Origin: a virus
IMG/VR virus record: IMGVR_UViG_3300021478_000050
Coordinates: 1-45,778 of that record
DNA: 45,778 nucleotides
Direction: 5' to 3' (one strand)
The stretch's first letter is position 1. Each line of letters begins with the position of its first letter. Below, one piece after another: positions 9,422 to 18,541 of this stretch. The notes beneath the pieces were generated by a model. The model was not told the origin of the DNA. It saw only the letters and a list, made by a program, of their open reading frames with translations, and ran no database searches. The position numbers and the translations under genes are program-made.

Positions 9422-9832
9422 CTATGTCCCCGTGAACTCCCACCAGTTTGCCGAATCCGGGACGAAGATCGCCGTCTGGAGATAGTTGTCTATCGTATAG
9501 TTCGCTCCGCCTTCGATCTGCCCGGATGCCGGGACGAACGTCGCTGAGCCAATCCCCAAGTCGATCTTCTTGGCCAGTACGATGCGTGATTGCCCTGCGA
9601 GCGGGGAGGGAAGGGTGATAGTCACTCCAAGTGCGCCGGTGGTGATGATTAAAATGGTCAACGGGCGGACTAGGCTCAGGATTGTGTTGGAGTTGATGAC
9701 TTGGACATCCGCCGAGCCGAGCAACTTGTCGATCAGCGCGAGGTCGGCGTTCAGCTCTGCGCCCCATTGGTTGATGTCGGAGCCTACTGTGGGAGGTGTC
9801 AGTCCGATCGTCGGCGTGGGATTATTCGGCAT
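9422..9832 (-). CDS. Small fibre-associated beta-strand protein (136 aa)
   Basis: The start ATG at 9832 overlaps the upstream stop as TGATG; longer in-frame starts lie inside the upstream gene. The N-terminal 40 residues contain a short helix (DINQWGAELNADLALIDKLL) common at the base of phage fibre and baseplate-attached proteins. Residues 55-136 are beta-rich (GVTITLPSPLAGQSRIVLAK, then ATFVPASGQIEGG and a final NWWEFTG), a pattern repeated at the C-termini of many phage fibre and head-fibre proteins. There is no signal peptide, in contrast to both flanking genes. It could be an adaptor or a short fibre. No enzyme motif is visible. Confidence 0.65.
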   Translation of the reverse strand: MPNNPTPTIGLTPPTVGSDINQWGAELNADLALIDKLLGSADVQVINSNTILSLVRPLTILIITTGALGVTITLPSPLAGQSRIVLAKKIDLGIGSATFVPASGQIEGGANYTIDNYLQTAIFVPDSANWWEFTGT

Positions 9833-12609
9833 CAGTTGTAATTCCCAAACACCGCACTCTGCACCGGAATTCCGAACTGACTCACGAACACACTCACCGG
9901 CCCCGTGGTCACTGTTCCCGATGCCGCTGGCGTCGTACACGTGATGCTGGTTGAGCTTACGACCGAAACGGAGGTACAGGCATTGCCGGGAGTGACTCGG
10001 TTTGCTGTTCCTCCCGACCAAGATTGTGTACCCACTCCAGTATCGGTGTAGGTAAAGTGAGTCGTATCCGTGACCGACGCCACAGCAAATTGGCCTTGAT
10101 TATTGAATGCTCCTGCGGCGTCAGGGATGCTGACTGTGTCGTTCACTTGAAGTGAAATCGGCGTGCTCATCACGACCGTGCAAGTGTTCACGGTGCAGGT
10201 TACTGTGCTGATCGTAGAAGTTGGACCTGCTCCGCCAAAGATGACGCCCAGGCCGCTCTCGCCAGTTCCGCCATTCACGACGAAATTACTTCCTGTTATC
10301 GTTACAGAGGTGCCACCTGTGTGCGTGAAAGTTGAGGGGCTGACATTCGTGACCGTGTGAACATTTGCAAGGGTCTGTACGACATTGGCGGTGACCGCCA
10401 GCGTGTTCGTCACATTTGCGCCCATGTCCAAGCCATCCGAGCCCGCAAGATGACATGCACTACTAGCAGCCACGTGATAGTCGCTGCCGGGGGCCACAAA
10501 TACTCCGCTCAGGCCGCTTAGGATAAGCTGCTTCCCAGTGAATGCCGCGTTGTTATAGGTCTCGCCCTGATTGTTGGCTCCGTAGATACAATCGTTGTTT
10601 GCTATTAAACCAGGAGCATAAGCCGCAACTACTGGGTCTCCGGGGCTGACGCTGACACCCGTAAAGGCACCATTAAAACCACGAGGGATGATCGAATTGG
10701 AGGACTGTAGTCCGTAGTGATAGTCAACATTCGGAACATTGGCGTACGTGATGCCCGCAGACTCTGAATTAGAGGTCTGGGCTGCGGTCGTTTCTGCAAA
10801 GGTTTCATGGTTCTGCGAGATATCCGACATGGCGAAAATCGTACCAGCAGCTTTCCCGCCTATCAGGATTGACTCTTTGCAGCATGATAAGTTGGACCCC
10901 CATGCATAACCGTCCAGGTTGTACCAAAGATTATTAGAGAAGCTAAGCCTGTGATTGTTCTGATAGAGAGTGTCGCCGATCGCACCGAAAGCCAGGGCGA
11001 ACGCACCATTGCGTATGACGTTGCTCGTAACCGTCACATCCTGCAAGTAACCCTGTGGATCAATGCCGCCAGCCGACCCTGAATTTATTAAGAAGAGTGT
11101 CCCGTCCTGATTGGCTGACCAAGCGTACTCAAGGACGTTTCTGGAAACCAAGATGCGGCAGCCCTCTTTAAGTTCAAAGGCGTTCTTGTGGTTCCAATTT
11201 ATACCGGCATAGGTGGGGCTGAGCGGTCGCCACGATAGAGGTTTCCACGAATGATTGCCGGTGAAAGTGACATCGCAAGTTTGAACGGGCAGAAGTGGCT
11301 GGGCACCGCCTAGAAGGAAATTTTCTGTGGCTCCCTCCAGAAAGTTATTATTTACATAAATCGGTCCGGTTCCATCCCAGCCAACGATTGCATTGGAGTC
11401 TATGCCAACGTAGTGAAATTCAGCGAGATAGCTATCTACGATACTTTCGGTCGCACCGTTAAGAGCTAGGCCGCGCTTGATATTGAGCGTGGGTTGCCCG
11501 TGGACGTAATCTCCCCACCAAGCGAAGTCATGTGAAAGATTAGCTTGCGTCTGGTTATCAAGATCGTTTATCCCGAACACGTCCTGAGCGTTGTTGGTCG
11601 TCTCGGTAACGTCTAGGCCCGCGAATCCCCAGCAGCTTGATCCGTTCGCGTTTGCCGTGAAGGTGCTATTCGCGTCGCTGCTCGATAAGTGGGGAAACTG
11701 AGCGTACTGCGCTGACGGGTCTACCCGGACACCGGGCGTGTAGTTCGCTTCAAACTGATCGCCCTGAATGATCCTGTACTTCGTCGGATCGGTATGGCAC
11801 GCACACGCATTGCTTCCCACATCGAGGGCTGGGAGGGTCCAAGGAGTTGCCGTGGTAAAGGTGCCGTTGTGGGCTAGATTCAATTTCGTACCACAGGCAG
11901 CGTTCGCAATCGCGGTTTGCAGGTTTGCGGCACTCGTTACTGGAGTGAGCGTGTAGCCGGTATCTGGCGGGTAGGCCACATTCGGCGTCAGTGCTGGCAG
12001 CATTGGAGCGCTGATGAACTGACCGCCACTTCCAGTCGCACTCCTATCCTGTCCAGTCCAAGGAGTAAGAGAAGAACCGCCATTGTTGTATTCAGCTATT
12101 CCGATGCTGCCGGAGGAATATGTGGGATCTGTGGTCGATAAGACAAGCGATCCGTTATCGTAGCAAGAGAGCGTCGTACCTATTATGCGCAATTCCAAAG
12201 TATGACCGACTGCCGAAGTAGCTCCGGTAGAAAGAGTTGTTGCCGCGCCGCTAACAATTTTCTGGATAAATGTGTTACCGCTCAGATCAGATATGCAGAC
12301 GTATCCGCTTCCTGAACCAGACTGCAAACGAACCGCTGGACCTATATAGGTACCAGCCACTAAGGCGGTAAGTGTGACCATTGCTGATTGGTCATTCGAT
12401 ACTGTGTTAGTAGCCCAATAGGCCAAATTGTAGGTGGTAGGCGTATTCGCTTGGGCCGTATTACTGACAATCAGCCAGCTACCGTTCGTTACGGTCCAAT
12501 TCGATCCGAGCGTTCCATTCGCTCTTTGAAAGTTATCGAAGTACACATTGGCTTGGGCCGTACAGCACAAGCAGCTCATAAAAAGCGCGAGCCTTAGTAC
12601 GCGGTACAC
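9832..12609 (-). CDS. Exported lectin-like, beta-helix and IPT/TIG protein (925 aa)
   Basis: It starts at GTG 12609, 16 bases inside the previous gene, with a G-rich ribosome site just upstream. Residues 1-20 form a signal peptide (VYRVLRLALFMSCLCCTAQA, GTG-encoded first residue, cut before NVYFDN). Residues about 21-170 resemble a concanavalin-A-like domain (NFQRANGTLGSNWTV; AVRLQSGSGSGYVCI; LELRIIGTTLSCYDNGSL). A right-handed beta-helix with NNFLEG, SRNVLEY and SNNLWYN rungs follows, to roughly residue 700. From about 760 there is an IPT/TIG immunoglobulin-like fold (VSPSTFTHTGGTSVTITGSN). It is split by a small beta domain (LQVNDTVSIPDAAG; FAVASVTDTTHFTYT) and resumes at VSVVSSTSITCTTPA. 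Base composition is more AT-rich than in the hub gene. A glycan-binding spike or exported adhesin is inferred. Confidence 0.75.
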   Translation of the reverse strand: MYRVLRLALFMSCLCCTAQANVYFDNFQRANGTLGSNWTVTNGSWLIVSNTAQANTPTTYNLAYWATNTVSNDQSAMVTLTALVAGTYIGPAVRLQSGSGSGYVCISDLSGNTFIQKIVSGAATTLSTGATSAVGHTLELRIIGTTLSCYDNGSLVLSTTDPTYSSGSIGIAEYNNGGSSLTPWTGQDRSATGSGGQFISAPMLPALTPNVAYPPDTGYTLTPVTSAANLQTAIANAACGTKLNLAHNGTFTTATPWTLPALDVGSNACACHTDPTKYRIIQGDQFEANYTPGVRVDPSAQYAQFPHLSSSDANSTFTANANGSSCWGFAGLDVTETTNNAQDVFGINDLDNQTQANLSHDFAWWGDYVHGQPTLNIKRGLALNGATESIVDSYLAEFHYVGIDSNAIVGWDGTGPIYVNNNFLEGATENFLLGGAQPLLPVQTCDVTFTGNHSWKPLSWRPLSPTYAGINWNHKNAFELKEGCRILVSRNVLEYAWSANQDGTLFLINSGSAGGIDPQGYLQDVTVTSNVIRNGAFALAFGAIGDTLYQNNHRLSFSNNLWYNLDGYAWGSNLSCCKESILIGGKAAGTIFAMSDISQNHETFAETTAAQTSNSESAGITYANVPNVDYHYGLQSSNSIIPRGFNGAFTGVSVSPGDPVVAAYAPGLIANNDCIYGANNQGETYNNAAFTGKQLILSGLSGVFVAPGSDYHVAASSACHLAGSDGLDMGANVTNTLAVTANVVQTLANVHTVTNVSPSTFTHTGGTSVTITGSNFVVNGGTGESGLGVIFGGAGPTSTISTVTCTVNTCTVVMSTPISLQVNDTVSIPDAAGAFNNQGQFAVASVTDTTHFTYTDTGVGTQSWSGGTANRVTPGNACTSVSVVSSTSITCTTPAASGTVTTGPVSVFVSQFGIPVQSAVFGNYN

Positions 12610-13715
12610 GTTGACCCCCGATAGATCGTCACGAGATCAGCTACGGTCGGCGCAACCAGTTGAATGTTGACTACCGTGCCCGACGCCGAAGCGCCTTCCA
12701 CTGTCGCCCAGATGTGAAAGGGCATCTTCGTGCCCGTGCTTCCGAGTGTCCAAGTCGGGCCAATAACCTGCGTCGTCGTAGTCGAGGCTACGTCAGTTGT
12801 CGCGCCGCCCGTCATAGCGGTTGCTGCCGTGTTCATCGAATAGCTGGCGGTCAAGTTAGTCGCTCCGTTCGTGGCCGTTTGAATGTTCCAAGAGTTCGCG
12901 GTTGCGCCTGTGGCCTGCCCCACGACTCCGTTACAGTCTATCGTCCAGCTTCTCGCGAGAAGGGGCAGAGTAAAGGTCAGCGTGCTAATTGTTTGCGCGG
13001 TCGTGCAGGATGTGTTGGTGCCGCCTGTACCACAGGTCCAATCAGCGTTTATGATGCGAGCGGGGTCGGGATTAAAGAATACGTGCTGAGCAGCATCACT
13101 AACCATGGCACCATAAGCAGTGGGAGCATCTAAAGGAGGCATTAACCATTGAAGCGACGCAGCTAGGGAGGGCTGTGCTAGCCAGCCTTCGAAGTTCCCC
13201 GTACAAGATGGCGGCGGTCCATTCGTGCATCCGTTGGATACATAGAGATTCAGCGCTTGCGCTGCCGTTCCATAGTTCGTGGTCGAGGTCAATGCTCCGA
13301 TCCCTGCTTGGGGATTCTGTAATTGGAACTCGGTGCCATCGTAGGTAGCGCAAGCGGTGGCCCCGAGAAAGATGTCGTTAGCAACTAAAGCTAGAACGCC
13401 GCTAGGTCCTTTGGTGATTGTCTTGGCACCTAAACCGCTGATGTTTAGAGTCGCTCCGGGTCCGCTGTTAGATACGGCGGGCTGCCAACAATAGATGACA
13501 CTACCTCCAGTTACAAGGCTGGTGATTGCCGGAGACGGCGTTAAGATCTGCGTTTGAGCCGTTCCTCCTCCCGTGCCACCTACAATAGTTCCGGCACCGC
13601 CTGGGGTGATGCTACCACCGCTACTGCCAGACGGGTTAGGGCTAATATTCGATTGGGCATTAGAAATTGATGCACAGAAGAGAATCACTGTGGCTAGAAT
13701 AAATAACTTTCGCAT
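12594..13715 (-). CDS. Exported fibre-like protein (373 aa)
   Basis: Residues 1-20 are a Sec signal peptide (MRKLFILATVILFCASISNA, cut before QSNIS). A cysteine is in the hydrophobic core, but the bases around it do not give a lipobox. The mature N-terminus is a Gly/Ser linker (NPSGSSGGSITPGGAGTIVGG). The rest is beta-rich with Thr/Ala/Asn-rich repeats and no helical domain. The sequence DPARIINADWTCGTGG near residue 225 begins a C-terminal jelly-roll-like module. No catalytic motif is seen. It sits between a 147-residue surface-type protein and the 925-residue spike, with which it overlaps by 16 bases, so a trimeric fibre or exported surface protein is the best inference. Confidence 0.65.
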   Translation of the reverse strand: MRKLFILATVILFCASISNAQSNISPNPSGSSGGSITPGGAGTIVGGTGGGTAQTQILTPSPAITSLVTGGSVIYCWQPAVSNSGPGATLNISGLGAKTITKGPSGVLALVANDIFLGATACATYDGTEFQLQNPQAGIGALTSTTNYGTAAQALNLYVSNGCTNGPPPSCTGNFEGWLAQPSLAASLQWLMPPLDAPTAYGAMVSDAAQHVFFNPDPARIINADWTCGTGGTNTSCTTAQTISTLTFTLPLLARSWTIDCNGVVGQATGATANSWNIQTATNGATNLTASYSMNTAATAMTGGATTDVASTTTTQVIGPTWTLGSTGTKMPFHIWATVEGASASGTVVNIQLVAPTVADLVTIYRGSTCTAY

Positions 13716-13722
13716 CGTGGCC

Positions 13723-14166
13723 TCACTGGATAATCAGAGTCACCAAAGCTCCGTCCCCGGCATTGTCGGCGTCAATCGAATAGCGATAGGGGCTGAACAC
13801 GTTGCGATTTAGCGGAGCGCTGGCAAGGAACAAGGTAGCTCCAGGCACCAAAACGAATACCATAGCTCCGGTGTCATCCCGATTGCCGGTACCAGAGCCT
13901 ACGCCGTCGCGCATTATATAAACATTACCGCCGTTGTTCTGCATTCCATGCGTCGCGCCGGGCTTGAACCCTTGGAAACATATCTGTTGTGCCCGGACAG
14001 TGTATTCGTCGCCACCGCCGGAGCTGAGAGTCTCGGGCTCGTTTGGCTCAGGAGACGTGGCTTCTATGTTGGACATGACTTCCACGGGGGTCCCCGGCGT
14101 GACGACTTTAATAAAGCCAAGCGGCCAGTCTGGCCCCTGCTTGTCGAGATGAACTGAGTTTGGCAC
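13723..14166 (-). CDS. Putative tail/fibre structural protein (147 aa)
   Basis: The frame begins at GTG 14166 directly after a perfect AGGAGG. There is no signal peptide. The protein is beta-rich: FIKVVTPGTPVEVMSNIEA, a polar loop with NEPETLSSGGGDE, EYTVRAQQICFQGFKPG, AMVFVLVPGATLFLASAPL, and a terminal YSIDADNAGDGALVTLIIQ. The ending DADNAGDGALVTLI is a recurring C-terminal strand pattern in small phage structural proteins. I infer a head-decoration or tail-associated beta-sandwich, but the family is not named. Seven bases separate it from the next gene. Confidence 0.6.
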   Translation of the reverse strand: MPNSVHLDKQGPDWPLGFIKVVTPGTPVEVMSNIEATSPEPNEPETLSSGGGDEYTVRAQQICFQGFKPGATHGMQNNGGNVYIMRDGVGSGTGNRDDTGAMVFVLVPGATLFLASAPLNRNVFSPYRYSIDADNAGDGALVTLIIQ

Positions 14167-14174
14167 CGATCCTC

Positions 14175-14483
14175 CTAACTAAACTGGAAATTTCCGCTCG
14201 CTTTGACGTATTTGAGCGTCGCGCCATTCGCCAGAGTTGACGTGTCTGCCGGACCTACATGCAATCCCAGCAGAAGAGTATCCGTCGGACCCGACCCTGC
14301 CGGGAACGGCCCACGCTCGCCGGACTCCCCCATCGAGTTTACCCTAGCCAGCAGTGCGTCGTGTTTATCTTGGAGCGCGTAGTGCTGATTGAGCAACTGG
14401 CGGAACGAGCGCTCCAGCGACTCAGGGTCTTTAAGTTGGGAATGCGAGGGGAACCAACGTGAGTTTTTAGATTGATCTGACAT
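14175..14483 (-). CDS. Short coiled-coil fibre or adaptor protein (102 aa)
   Basis: The start overlaps the hub stop as TAATG. Residues about 18-50 form a predicted coiled coil (ESLERSFRQLLNQHYALQDK then HDALLARVNSMG). A short collagen-like Gly/Pro segment (GERGPFPAGSGPTD) follows, then a beta-rich C-terminus ending in YVKASGNFQFS. Coiled coil plus Gly-Pro linker plus small beta head is the usual plan of a short trimeric fibre or of an anchor that links a longer fibre to the hub. There is no signal peptide and no cysteine. Confidence 0.6.
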   Translation of the reverse strand: MSDQSKNSRWFPSHSQLKDPESLERSFRQLLNQHYALQDKHDALLARVNSMGESGERGPFPAGSGPTDTLLLGLHVGPADTSTLANGATLKYVKASGNFQFS

Positions 14484-17400
14484 TAGATTGGACCTCCATC
14501 CTGCTCGCCCAAGTTGTGAAAGATGCTGTATGGGCCTGATCTGGACCAGGAGCCAATATGAAGTTCGCTGTCGTCGAGGAAAATCTGGAATTTCGCAGTG
14601 GAGACCGCTTGGAAATTATACAGCAGCCCCTTGTTCGCACTCAGCATGAACAAAGCTTTGCGATACTGCCCGCCGCTGGACGGGATCGTGATTGGCGCTG
14701 GGTCCTGTCCGTCGAAGGTGGTAATTGTAAGCGTAATCGGCGCTAGACTCGACCATGCGAGCAGGATGCGTGGCAGGTGTTTAAATCCGTCGAGCCCGAA
14801 CGATGTCCCGAAGGTGTAGAAAGTCTGCGTGTACGCGGGCTGGATGACAAACGACGGATGCCAGATGTGGAGCTGCGTCGGCGCGGACTGTACGGTGAAG
14901 TCGTCGGTCCACGAGAACGCAAGGCCCATGAAGTCTGAGACGACGATGCCACCGGCGCTCAGGGGGAGACGGGTCCGTGCTGCTCCGGCAGGCACGGCAA
15001 TCGGCGCAATCACCTGCGCTCCGAGAGACACGCCGGTTACGGTCAGCACTGCGGAGTTCGGCGTCGAGTCGAGGAAGATGTCGCCCCATTGCTTCGGCGC
15101 GCGGGAGTCGCCGCCGTCGAACTCGGCAGTGTCCAGAGTGCAGATGATCGGTCCGCCGAGGTCGTTCGTGTTATCGGTCTGGACCGCAACGCGGCCATCG
15201 ACAGTTCCCATGATGAGTTCGTCGTAGCGCAGCGTGTTCGTCAGCAGGGTTCCGGCGGGCTGCTGGGGGTGCAGGAAGGCGCTCACTACTGGAGTGTAAG
15301 CATCCCCGCACCATGCACCGCGACGGGTATCGAGGACTAGCTGGCGGTAGGTTCCAGATGAATCCTGATAAGTGGCGTACAAGTAGTAGTTAGAGTAAGT
15401 AAGTCGGAAGCTCCCAGCACGCGAATAGTCGGGAGGATTAACGGTCTGTCCCATGTAGGTGACTGACTTACCCAATACACCCTCATGGGGGAAAATATTA
15501 TAGAGGTCTCCATCAGTCAGCGATCCTTTCGACGACGATTGAATCCCGTCCTTGGCCCACCAGTAGATAGACACTCCATCGGTACAATGTCCGTACGGCG
15601 CGGCGAGCCCTCTCGGGAGCGGCTGCTGCACGTATGCATACCGCTGCGACGGATTATCCGGCTGCGGATACAACGCCCACCAGCGCTCCGGCGACGCGAC
15701 GAATGCGAGCCCATCGACGACTTCCCCTCCGAGCAGTGGCTCGCTCGGCGGGACGATCTCCTCGTTGTAAGTATCCGGCGCGGAATCCGGAGCGTAGTTC
15801 TTGGCGAAGTACAGATTCCCAGCGCGCAGCGGGTCTCCGCAGGCGAATACCGTTCCGTTAACGTCCGGTCCGAACATATATGGGAGATGCTGGTTAGCTA
15901 TCGCAGGTTCGTAGATCGCAGCGGTGACGCTCGCCTGCGTCCCGGCGTTTTCCTCGAACTCGAAGCGATAGGTAGTCCCGGAGATCAGCACCGGGCGTTT
16001 GTAAAGCGTATATACGTTTAGCCCGGCGAGCTGGACCAGGTTCCCCGGCAGGAAGCGCAGGATGTTCGTCGGCGATGGGACTGTCACGAGCGCGGTCGTG
16101 CCGACGACACTTGCTCCGGTTACGCTAAATGGCACGTCCACCGACGGCCACGGCTCGAAGTTGTCGAAGTCCAGCACGTCGCCTGCACCGACCGCATTGT
16201 CGTCGAAGTTGTCGATGAAGGTGGCGTTGGACGACGGCGTGGAGCCGACGTAGCGGTACGATGTCACCGATCCGCCATAGCGCTCGATGTCCCACGTGTC
16301 GATCTGCGCATCGTAGGCGGAGGATGGCAGGTACACCGTCACTTGCTCCCGCCGGGGGCTTATTCCATAACGTGTCGCTGGCGATGGATTCCCTCTCGCG
16401 CCGGTCACACTCGACCGAGGCCGCACACGGTACAGGTACGGCGCTCCGATATCCCCGACATCCGCAGCATACCCGCCGAATATATTCACTGCGTTGTCGT
16501 GGGCGACGTTGATCGTCCCGGAGGCGTTCCATAGGAACTGAATCTTGGTGACATTCTGGAGGGATTTGGTGATATCGCTGCCGACACGGGTGAGTTCCGC
16601 GATGCTGAAGACGATCTGCGCCCACTGCGACGCCCCCGGAGGAGTCATGGCGCTAGATGAAGAGTGGAGTTGATTACCACTCGCGGCGGTGGCTTCTTCG
16701 TCGATGGTTGCACGCTGGTCGATGGTCTGCGCGGCAGCGAGTTGGGTGGACGTGTTGGCCACGGCTGCGGTGATGTCGGACGGGCGCACGGTGTAGTAAT
16801 AGAAATTCTGCGTGAATGAGCCATCGCCGATGTCGAATAGTATCTTCAGCTCCGTCAGATTCGCCAAGTTGTCCACGAGGATGCCGAAGGAGATGAGATC
16901 GTCCGGACGAAAGGGATTCCCGCCAGTCACGAAGGGATTTGTGATCGTCGCGGTCTGCGTCCCGATACCGACGGTTACAGCGTAGGTGAAATCCGTCTCG
17001 GCGATGGCCTGTCCCGCGAATATCTTCCCGAGCGTCTGGATTGTCGGCAGGGAGGTCATGGTATCGGCGGTCGTGTGATTTACAGTAGTGGAGGTCTCGA
17101 TCGACACGGAGCCATCGGGGCCGACGCTGACACTCCAGACAATGCACACTTCGGAGCCGATCTTGATGAGCGCGCCACGACGCAGCGTGGACAACACATT
17201 GTCTGCGTAGATGGAGTTGGCTACTCCGGAGCCCGACGCGAGTGTGTTAGGTACGATGATGCAATGCCCGATGGTCCCTGAGAAATAGTATATAGATGCG
17301 ATCGCGAGGGCTGTCGGGAGCGCAGGGAACACGTCACGGACCATCGTTGCGCTGCCGGAGACGCCGCCGGAGAGATAGTAGACCGTGATGCGTGCGGAGG

Positions 17401-18541
17401 TCACGAAGGCCGTGACGCTGCCGACTGTCTGGAGGTCTCTGCACTGTACAGCCACTCCGAAATTGGCATTGGCATTGATGTCCGGCTGGGTAAAGTAGGT
17501 TGACCAAGTGTCTCCATTGCCGCCATAGACGGCATACTGGTCCGAACCCGGCCAGAATCCTCCAAGCGCGTGATTATTTCCCTGAGCGACGCCTCCTTTG
17601 ACAATCAGAATCTGCGTATCCGCAATGGAAGACGCAAACGCATGTCGTAGGACTTCCGCTTTGATTCCAGTGATCGTCGCGCCGACGGGGATAGTTGAGA
17701 AGCTGAAGTTGGTTATTAAAAGTAGATGCGAAGAGTGGTTGTAGGTGAGCGCGCACTGCCCGCCGCCGGAGCCTGTGGCTGTCCATGCGGTGTTGCCAAG
17801 GGGGCCATCGGCGGAGGATGCTCCGGTTAGTGGACCCTGTGACCCGGCGGTCCCGCCCGCGCCGGTGAGTGCAATGGACATCCAGCGCTGGTAGGATACC
17901 GTCGCTCCGACTTGCGCGCTGAGCAGCATTGCATTCGCGGGGTCGGGGAGCACTGTTCCAGCGGTGTCAGCGGCGATACGATTCCCCGAGACTGGCGCTC
18001 CGGCGGTTCCGCCTTGAGCCCACGAGAGGCTTGATAGAGTTGCTTGCCGCATCGCGGACGGCGCGGCGTCGGGAGCGAACTGTGGCTCGGCGATGCCAAC
18101 TTTCGACTGGGTCACATTGTTACTGCCGTCCGGCGCGGAGAACTTCTGGTAGTCAGCACCGTTCGCGATGTATTGATATGGATTTACCGACTGCGCGGGG
18201 CGGAAGGGAATCAGCACTGAGCCCGGTCCGCCGGGAGCCAGCACGCCAACTTGGGTTCCATTATCGAGCCATATCATGTCGTTCGAGTCGCGTGCCAGAT
18301 AGCGCGGATTAGCGTCGGTAGAGAGGCCGACGTATGCTCCGAGGTCGGTGATGGGATTTCCGCCGGTAGCGAATTTCTGCACCTGTCCAGGGCGCGTCTG
18401 GACGGACGAGTCGAGTATCGACCTAACATTAACGGCCATTGCAAACTTCTCTGGAGAGAGTGTGTCGGGAGAGCTATTCAGCTTCATCCCTCCGAAGCGA
18501 AATCGGAAGCCTTCTTGCGGCCTGAAGAACGATGGAGGCAT
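14483..18541 (-). CDS. Tail hub / nozzle-type structural protein (1352 aa)
   Basis: This large beta-rich protein has no signal peptide. Its N-terminus (FRFRFGGMKLNSSPDTLSPE, then MAVNVRSILDSSVQTRPG) matches the opening pattern of short-tailed-phage hub or DNA-stabilisation proteins related to P22 gp10. Those begin with a G-G-x-n-x-s-P-x-x-L-x-p-x-x-a-x-x-x-x-N-V element and a 'tRPG' strand, then form beta-propeller and nozzle domains. Middle and C-terminal parts show propeller-like blades (GVSIYWWAKDGIQSSSKG; GRVAVQTDNTNDLGGPIICT; LDTRRGAWCGDAYTPVVSAF). Only eight cysteines are present in 1352 residues. The start overlaps the upstream stop as TAATG, coupling it with the connector gene. The family assignment rests on pattern and position, so it is moderate. 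Confidence 0.65.
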   Translation of the reverse strand: MPPSFFRPQEGFRFRFGGMKLNSSPDTLSPEKFAMAVNVRSILDSSVQTRPGQVQKFATGGNPITDLGAYVGLSTDANPRYLARDSNDMIWLDNGTQVGVLAPGGPGSVLIPFRPAQSVNPYQYIANGADYQKFSAPDGSNNVTQSKVGIAEPQFAPDAAPSAMRQATLSSLSWAQGGTAGAPVSGNRIAADTAGTVLPDPANAMLLSAQVGATVSYQRWMSIALTGAGGTAGSQGPLTGASSADGPLGNTAWTATGSGGGQCALTYNHSSHLLLITNFSFSTIPVGATITGIKAEVLRHAFASSIADTQILIVKGGVAQGNNHALGGFWPGSDQYAVYGGNGDTWSTYFTQPDINANANFGVAVQCRDLQTVGSVTAFVTSARITVYYLSGGVSGSATMVRDVFPALPTALAIASIYYFSGTIGHCIIVPNTLASGSGVANSIYADNVLSTLRRGALIKIGSEVCIVWSVSVGPDGSVSIETSTTVNHTTADTMTSLPTIQTLGKIFAGQAIAETDFTYAVTVGIGTQTATITNPFVTGGNPFRPDDLISFGILVDNLANLTELKILFDIGDGSFTQNFYYYTVRPSDITAAVANTSTQLAAAQTIDQRATIDEEATAASGNQLHSSSSAMTPPGASQWAQIVFSIAELTRVGSDITKSLQNVTKIQFLWNASGTINVAHDNAVNIFGGYAADVGDIGAPYLYRVRPRSSVTGARGNPSPATRYGISPRREQVTVYLPSSAYDAQIDTWDIERYGGSVTSYRYVGSTPSSNATFIDNFDDNAVGAGDVLDFDNFEPWPSVDVPFSVTGASVVGTTALVTVPSPTNILRFLPGNLVQLAGLNVYTLYKRPVLISGTTYRFEFEENAGTQASVTAAIYEPAIANQHLPYMFGPDVNGTVFACGDPLRAGNLYFAKNYAPDSAPDTYNEEIVPPSEPLLGGEVVDGLAFVASPERWWALYPQPDNPSQRYAYVQQPLPRGLAAPYGHCTDGVSIYWWAKDGIQSSSKGSLTDGDLYNIFPHEGVLGKSVTYMGQTVNPPDYSRAGSFRLTYSNYYLYATYQDSSGTYRQLVLDTRRGAWCGDAYTPVVSAFLHPQQPAGTLLTNTLRYDELIMGTVDGRVAVQTDNTNDLGGPIICTLDTAEFDGGDSRAPKQWGDIFLDSTPNSAVLTVTGVSLGAQVIAPIAVPAGAARTRLPLSAGGIVVSDFMGLAFSWTDDFTVQSAPTQLHIWHPSFVIQPAYTQTFYTFGTSFGLDGFKHLPRILLAWSSLAPITLTITTFDGQDPAPITIPSSGGQYRKALFMLSANKGLLYNFQAVSTAKFQIFLDDSELHIGSWSRSGPYSIFHNLGEQDGGPI

